Shown: piece by piece, positions 57,948-64,000 of the stretch
Position numbering within the stretch: position 1 is the stretch's first letter
Layout of the letters: each line of letters opens with the position of its first letter
Assembly (NCBI GenBank): GCA_023376005.1
Contig: CM042152.1
Span: 71,514,571 to 71,578,570 of the forward strand
Reading direction: 5' to 3'
Origin: Doryteuthis pealeii
Lineage: Eukaryota; Mollusca; Cephalopoda; Myopsida; Loliginidae
DNA: 64,000 bases
Notes under the pieces: model-generated
The model's input: the letters and a program-made list of their open reading frames with translations, nothing else
Told to the model about the DNA's origin: nothing
The model's database searches: none
Translations under genes and position numbers: made by a program

Positions 57948-60112
57948 GTAATTTGATTTAGTATTGAACATAATAACATTTCCAAGTCTTATAATATTAT
58001 TCTTTATTCTTCCTCTTAAAGTTAATTTGTACACTCAAAAAAGTATGCTAATTAATTATAGAACAATGAAATTAATTATTATTGCTTCTTAAAATTCATA
58101 TACTATCACCTATGTTTTTTATCTAATTAAGCAAAGTCAATTTTCCTGTTACATAGCTTCTAAATTCTGTTGATTATGATATAGTTGAAGAGAATTTGCA
58201 AAACTTATAACATCTCATTGTATAAATGTATAACAGTTGGGTATAATTTATTATGTCAAAAACAAATAGAATATTACTATAAACAAATCTCTGAAAAGTC
58301 AATTATCAAAAATTAAGACATAAAAATTGGGACAAATAAGTCAATTACCAATTGATTTTAATATTCAAAAGTTATTTTAGATTATGGAGACCCATTCAGT
58401 TGTTGCTAGAGTGGATTTTCCTTGGAAGGGTCATGGATAAAATTTTCTATCATTGCAATTTCTAATAGATAGAGTTTGAAGAATATATGTACAAAATCAA
58501 AATTCTGATGCAAATGCAGAATTAGCAGGATATGAAGACAGACAAAAAATTATTTGAAAGATTGAATCATATAAAGGGAGATTTATAGAAGAGATAGAAG
58601 AGTAGTTTTTGTCTTGTTTTGTAATTACAACTTAGTCATAACTTGTTTTTAGCTACATTAAATTTCAATTGATTTAATTGTGCGAAAATGTAAACATTGT
58701 TTTCATTCATAATTTTCATTATTTCTATAAGCTAAAGATTTTTTTTTTAAATCATCAGGAGTTTTGTTAATATTTCTTTTTTTGAATGGTACAAAAATTT
58801 TGAAAATAATATTAACCTTTATTCAAGTTTCATTGTGTTAAATATAGAGGGGTAAATTTTACGCATCAAATTGGAGGTCCCTAGTGAATAGAACCAGAAA
58901 TTTACATGATTAAGTTTGCTTTAATATTAAAATTTCGAAAGTTTTTTTTACTAAACTTTCAATTTACAAAGCTCAAAAATCTACTTAAAATTTATCAAGT
59001 GAGGGGAAACATAAAATGATTGTTTGATTTCTAAAATAATGGAAATAAGATTCGTACACAATGTGTATTTAAAAATTGTAATTACAAAACAAAATAAAAA
59101 CTACTTGAAATTGAATGTCAAGTTATAAAATAGATTTAAAAAAAAATTACTTTAATTATTAATTAAAAAAAATCATAAGGTCAAATAGGGAAACAAATAA
59201 GATAATTGATAATAAAAAATTTATATAAAAATATATAGAATTAAATTGTTTTATTTCTAAATAGATGTAAATAAAGTAAACTTTGTAAATAAAGAAAAAA
59301 TATTTGTAGAACCAGAAATTTACATGATTAAAATTAAAAAAGAACTTTCAATTTTCTAAGCTAAAAAATATTCTGTTTTAAAAATAAAATGATTGTTTTA
59401 GTTCTAAATAAATGTAAATAAGCTTTTTTTGCTCTATATCAAAAAAGGTATCGGTACGGTGGAGAAATCTGAGCCATCTGCGCATGCCTAAAGCTGACGT
59501 AGTTCTCTGTACCGAATTGAGTAAGAATACAGCCGTACCAAAAATGTACAACCTCAACTGTTCTGCCTTGTAGCATTGTTGAAAAATAATTCTGTAGGAA
59601 AGGGCAGATAATAAATAGTTTTCTATGCACTAACACAACAACTGTATTTTCAACATTAACATTAATAATTTAAATCTTTATATGATATTTATATGAATAA
59701 ATGTATATTCGGTATGAGCTGAAATTGTGTACCTGTGCTAGTAATTACTATTTGAATCTAGAAAAAAACAGAATTTTGAATGTTGGTTTTCACAATTGTA
59801 CACCACAATCTTTCTTTCTCTAGGTGATGCTGTCAGTTAAGCCTAATGAATATCTTTATTAAGTATTATAAAATTAGCAAAAATCCAACAATTTGTACTG
59901 TTTTCAAAACTTACTAAATGTTCTCTATTTTAAAAGAATACATTTTTCACAAGCTTTAACAAAGAATTATGATATTACATTATTTGGGACTGGAAGTATT
60001 TTATTTTTTTAAAATTCCTCATCAAAACATTAATTTATGTGACAAAATTTGAAAAATTTTCAGCATAAAGATATTTTAAAACATCTATTTCTATTCTGTG
60101 TTTCCTTTTAAG
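57948..60112 (+). other. Intron 6
   Basis: AT-rich. Up to 58970 it duplicates 18900-19927; beyond is single-copy. An island richer in GC at about 59440-59640 (GGTATCGGTACGGTGGAG and ATCTGCGCATGCC) stands out and may be a dispersed repeat. No gene is supported. Confidence 0.6.
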
Positions 60113-60202
60113 TGTGCTAAAGTTAATGGTACAGAGAAGGCTTTGGAAATCTGCCAGAAATTAAAAAGTGATGCATTTAAATCATGTGAACTAAATGACA
60201 GA
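60113..60202 (+). CDS. Exon 7: first half of C8 domain
   Basis: A 90-nt exon, phase 0 to phase 0, bounded by TTTTAAG and GTAAGT. It encodes CAKVNGTEKALEICQKLKSD and ends SCELNDR. Cysteines at positions 1, 14 and 25 fit the opening of a C8 domain, the disulphide-rich module that follows VWD in mucins, VWF, zonadhesin and SCO-spondin. It has one sequon (NGT). Confidence 0.8.
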
Positions 60203-60591
60203 GTAAGTATAACATTTTACCTTTATTTAAAATATGAAGAGGAAGAAAAGTTTTATAAAACTAAAGCATTGTTATATATTGCATGAAAAATACTTCTTTA
60301 AAATTTACATAGGCATTGAAACATATTAACAGTTTATAATAAGTAGTAGTAAATGCTTATCTGAATAGATTAGCATGTTAAGAATTAACAGTGTAGAATA
60401 GTTATTTTGTTTTGCAAATGCTAATGTGTTCATATGAACTGTATTTTTAGTTATTTCTAAAAGATTTTTAAAATATTAAAAAATTATTTATTTTGAAATT
60501 GGGAATATCAAATTAGTCTAAATTTCAGATTGATGATTACATTTGGTCATATAATTTTCTGAAGTATAAATATCTTTAATATTTTTTATAG

Positions 60592-60766
60592 GTGAATACG
60601 GATTTCTATTTTTATATGTGCACACACTATGTCTGCTCCATAATGCAGTGCCAAAATCATACTGAAAATGAGTTAAATGATACTTTGTGCTATATTATGT
60701 CAATATATGCAAGCCATTGTTATGAACAGAATACTGAAATTGACTGGAAACCTGAAGAATTATGTG
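60592..60766 (+). CDS. Exon 8: second half of C8 domain
   Basis: This 175-nt exon lies between TTTTTTATAG and GGTAGG, phase 0 to 1. It encodes VNTDFYFYMCTHYVCSIMQC and continues to LCYIMSIYASHCYEQ and WKPEELC. Six cysteines here and three in exon 7 satisfy the C8 pattern plus the first of the next module. Sequons NHT and NDT are present. Confidence 0.85.
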
Positions 60767-61870
60767 GTAGGTTGTTAATATTCTGTATTTTTTAATAGGA
60801 TTTTGTTTATACTAATTTTCATATAGTTTTCCAAATTATAAATTTGTTTCTTTATGTAAGATCTCATAATATGAATAGATAAGCTCTTTCATTTTTGATT
60901 TTCAAACAATGATCTCTAAATTTTATTTAAATTATGAGAAATTTCAAACATCAAAACATAAATTTTTTTATGATCATTTTTATAGATTGTTAAGTGCTAC
61001 ATTTTAAAGAGTGAAAAAAGTTAAGAAGTCATGTATTTATACCTTTTATGTAATGTATTCTGAAAGATAAGTTGGTATTAAATAATATTAAGCCACATAT
61101 AGTTTTTATGACTTTCGGAAACATTTTTTCACACTCACAGTTGTTGAGGCATGGAATAAACTATCTGCATCCGTTGTTGGCTGCCAAAACACTGCATCTT
61201 TCAAAACCTCCATGCTTCCTGTAATTCAACAACACTATACCTGATATCCCACCACCATACACATATGCATGCACACACACATATACATGTATATTATGAC
61301 TGTACACTATTCATTTTCCTGACATTAGTACATTATTCTATGTACTATACATGAGCCTTTGATGAGTTGTAGTGCACATGAGCGCTGTATGCAATAATTT
61401 CATTATTATTATACTGTAATGAAATTACCACTTATAATAAAAAATCAATATGACTTTTATTCAACTTAACTCTACATAAATTTAAAAAAAAAGTTCAGTC
61501 TGCGCTCTAAGAGTGAGCTTGGAAATTCAAGATGCAAGCATATACATTTTTTTCTCTATTATGATTTTGATTTTGACTAGAAGACGAGATATGATTTTCA
61601 ACAGTTTTTCTTGTTTCTTTTTTTATTATTATAGTGGTTGTACATTCAGGAATTTTAACAATATGTCCAGATCTTGTTTGAGCTCTTTTCTTCATGTTCT
61701 GATGTATCTTTAAGCCACTAGTATGCAGTGAAATGTTATTTTGTACTTTTTTAGTCATTTTATATGAATAAAAAAAAAAACAACTTTTTATAAATCATAG
61801 TTCTTGTATATAATAGAAAGTTTATTTTTCGGAAACCCAATTTTCTTAAATATATATTATCATCTTACAG
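60767..61870 (+). other. Intron 8 with LINE fragment
   Basis: AT-rich intron from GTAGGT to CTTACAG. It contains the LINE 3' fragment at 61130-61425; nothing else is recognised. Confidence 0.65.
61130..61425 (+). mobile_element. Truncated LINE 3' end
   Basis: The + frame reads VVEAWNKLSASVVGCQNTAS and then FKTSMLPVI before a stop. WN-x-L-x-x-x-VV followed by SFK is the familiar C-terminal ending of many LINE ORF2 proteins. It is followed by a CA/TA-rich 3' part and a TTATTATTATA tail. Only about 300 bases remain, as expected of a 5'-truncated insertion. Confidence 0.6.
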
Positions 61871-62114
61871 GTTTACAGTGTCCAAAAAATCAGAAGTTTG
61901 TTGATTGTATGAACTTTTGTGCACAATCATGTATATTGAAAAACCAGACTATCACAGAAAGTTGTCAATCACCATGTGTTTCTGGTTGTCAATGCAACAA
62001 AGACTATGTTATGAACCATTACCACACTTGCATTCCAATTAAAACCTGCCCTTGTTACCATGACAATCATGCTTATTTAAATGGTGATGTAATGAAGCTC
62101 GACTGTAATAATTG
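61871..62114 (+). CDS. Exon 9: TIL domain and start of next module
   Basis: This 244-nt exon lies between CTTACAG and GGTAAAG, phase 1 start and phase 2 end. It encodes a trypsin-inhibitor-like (TIL) domain: GLQCPKNQKFVDCMNFCAQS, then SPCVSGCQCNKDYVM and CIPIKTCPCYH, ten or more cysteines in TIL order. The end, NHAYLNGDVMKLDCNNW, resembles the VWC-like tail that follows TIL in mucins and VWF. It has one sequon (NQT). The gene continues beyond in phase 2; no further exon was found by 64000. Confidence 0.9.
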
Positions 62115-64000
62115 GTAAAGTATTATATTTTTAAAAACAGTTTTTGATTAATTTATTAGTTTTTGAATTAACATTGATTTTTCTTACTTTAATTTTTCTT
62201 TTTAAATATAAGTTAAGCCACATATGCATATAAACTAAACACGGAAAAGAAAAACTTGATTTATTGCTTAAACTAATCTTATTTGATAACTGAAACAAAA
62301 ATAGGAACATAAAGAAAAACATTTATTGATTTCATATAAATTTTGTTAAAATTAACTTTGTATACTGTCCTTAATTAACATGTAAAACCACGACAACTAC
62401 AATAAACATTTTTATTCTCGTAAATAAGTTAGTAGTCCAATACTGATTTGTAATGTTGATATACTGCAGACAAATCTAAACAGATTTATTAACAGAGAAA
62501 AATTGAAAAGAGAAGAGAAAAATATAAAAGATTATTTAATAAATATATATACAAATTACGATAAATATATAAACAAAATGATGTAATTGTTACCTATAAA
62601 ATGTATAAGGTTGAATACAAAAAGCAATAGAGTAAATAAATTTACAAGACAATGTAATGTACACAAAAAATATTACTGTAGGCAGTAGGCAATATAATGT
62701 GTACAGAAGGCAATTTAATAAACATGTATACAAATTGATATAATGAACACACACATAAGGCACTATTGGTTAAAATTTATTCAAGAAGTTTAAAAAGTAT
62801 GAAAGTGGTTTAATTATTTAAATGAAGTATATAATTAGTTATATTTTCTATTAATAATAGCATAATAAAATTGTGTTGAATTTGGTTATTTTAAAACTAT
62901 CATTGCATAATTATATAGTTTAATTTATTGTGTTGTCCATATAACATATAATGGCCTTTATGATAAATGGTTCACACTCTTAAAAAATTTGTTAATAAAC
63001 AAATATATTTGTTTAATTGATATATGTTTGATTTTAATACCATTAGACCTCTGATTAAATTGTTCAAATTGTAGATCATCCTACATGTTATGAACCAGAC
63101 TTCATCTAATATTACTATAAAAAGGGTAGTCATTCTTAGTTATTGCATTTATGTTAATAATTTAAAAAAGTATTTTCCTGTATAAACATAAAAAAAGTAA
63201 TCCTACAAAAATTATCATTTTTCATTTTACATTCTATTATTGCTTGTTTATTATTGCAATAAATATACATTTGCTCAAAGAAAATAGAGCAAAATGTTAA
63301 TTTCATATCAGTGTTATTAGATAGTTGTTAGTACACAGTGTAGTAATGGTTGTTGAAATACTATCAAATAGATATAATCACCAAGAAGATAAATTCCATA
63401 GACCACATGTCTTTTTTTCATAGTCTATACTTATGAGATTACTGGTAATGAAAAAGTTTTTTTTTTATTTTTAAAATTTTTCAAAAGTCTTTAATAATAA
63501 GAAAAAGATCTCTTCATCACCAGGAATCTCAGACTGAATATTGACAATTGGAAAAAGAAATGTAGTTTTTAAAATTTTCATGTGTTAGGTGATTGGATCA
63601 ACAACAAAAATATGTTTTACAGTACTTAAACAATTCTATCAATGTTTATTACTAGCTGGGGAGACAGTAGAATTAATAACCATTTCTGCAACACCCACTG
63701 ATAGTTACCCACTAACATATAAATTCTAATTGAATAAATGATAATCTTATTCTATACCACAGAACAACAAAGATGCCAAAAAGCAGAAGCCCTACTTATA
63801 CAAGTAGAAAAATGAGCATGCATCGATTAATAATGGAAATTCGCTTCCGGTTTTTGTCTGTAACAAAAACTACATCACTGCTTATGTCACTATACCCGAA
63901 ATCATCATAACATAGAATAAATACACGCAAAATTTGAGCATGCAACATTAGACAGTCCTCATTGTTTTTTTAAAACAAGTTTTAATAGATACATCCCCAG
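62115..64000 (+). other. Intron 9 (incomplete)
   Basis: AT-rich non-coding sequence after the GTAAAG donor. It is rich in TAAATA and ATACAAATT motifs around 62520-62760. No exon, transposon or RNA gene is recognised before the window ends. Confidence 0.6.

Larger units (their letters stand above)
52176..58970. repeat. Exon 4-6 block, copy 2
   Basis: Second copy of 12989-19927. 52463-58970 is collinear with 13281-19927. 52176-52462 matches 12989-13280 in reverse orientation. Relative to copy 1 it lacks about 145 bases corresponding to about 18490-18634 and has one base less in exon 4. The sequence after 58970 is single-copy and carries the rest of the gene, so this copy is the one joined to the 3' part. 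Confidence 0.9.

Overview
The window looks like nuclear DNA of an invertebrate animal, most likely a mollusc and perhaps a cephalopod. The signs are very AT-rich introns with GT-AG splice sites, a secreted cysteine-rich VWD-type gene, tRNA-derived SINE-like sequence, mariner, LINE and Ty3/gypsy remnants, and long CA/TA/ATT microsatellites. The phylum assignment is inference from repeat style; no marker gene is present.

Host gene. One multi-exon gene runs left to right on the + strand. Nine exons can be read whose splice phases chain perfectly: 2010-2195, 5072-5133, 7633-7835, 14410-14515, 18095-18253, 18853-18899, 60113-60202, 60592-60766 and 61871-62114. Together they give 424 codons with the order EMI-like, VWD, C8, TIL. 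That is the amino-terminal architecture of SCO-spondin/mucin-like secreted glycoproteins. Both ends of the gene lie outside the window or were not found.

Region by region. 1-8287: exons 1-3 with AT-rich introns, a long hairpin and a SINE-like repeat. 8288-12407: a complete Ty3/gypsy retrotransposon on the minus strand, with 175-bp LTRs identical by eye and a 5-bp target duplication, inside intron 3. 12408-19927: exons 4-6 and a dead mariner (copy 1). 18461-21222: a fold-back inverted duplication ending at a 100-N gap. 21323-47886: a giant imperfect palindrome with arms of about 13 kb around a 95-bp centre. It is visibly richer in GC than the host introns and packed with dead gypsy, LINE and LTR-like material. 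48069-52174: a decayed, truncated second gypsy element ending at a single N. 52176-58970: a second copy of the exon 4-6 region (copy 2), whose first 287 bases are inverted relative to copy 1. 58971-64000: the gene continues with exons 7-9.

How it fits. The simplest reading is that the true locus is 1-12407 plus one copy of the exon 4-6 block plus 58971-64000. On this view the sequence from about 19928 to 52175 is either a large insertion with a tandem duplication or a misjoined, poorly polished contig. Fold-back junctions beside a gap and many one-base differences favour misassembly. A 394-bp insertion with a target duplication in only one palindrome arm argues that the arms are not two reads of one molecule. 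The question is left open and decisive tests are given.
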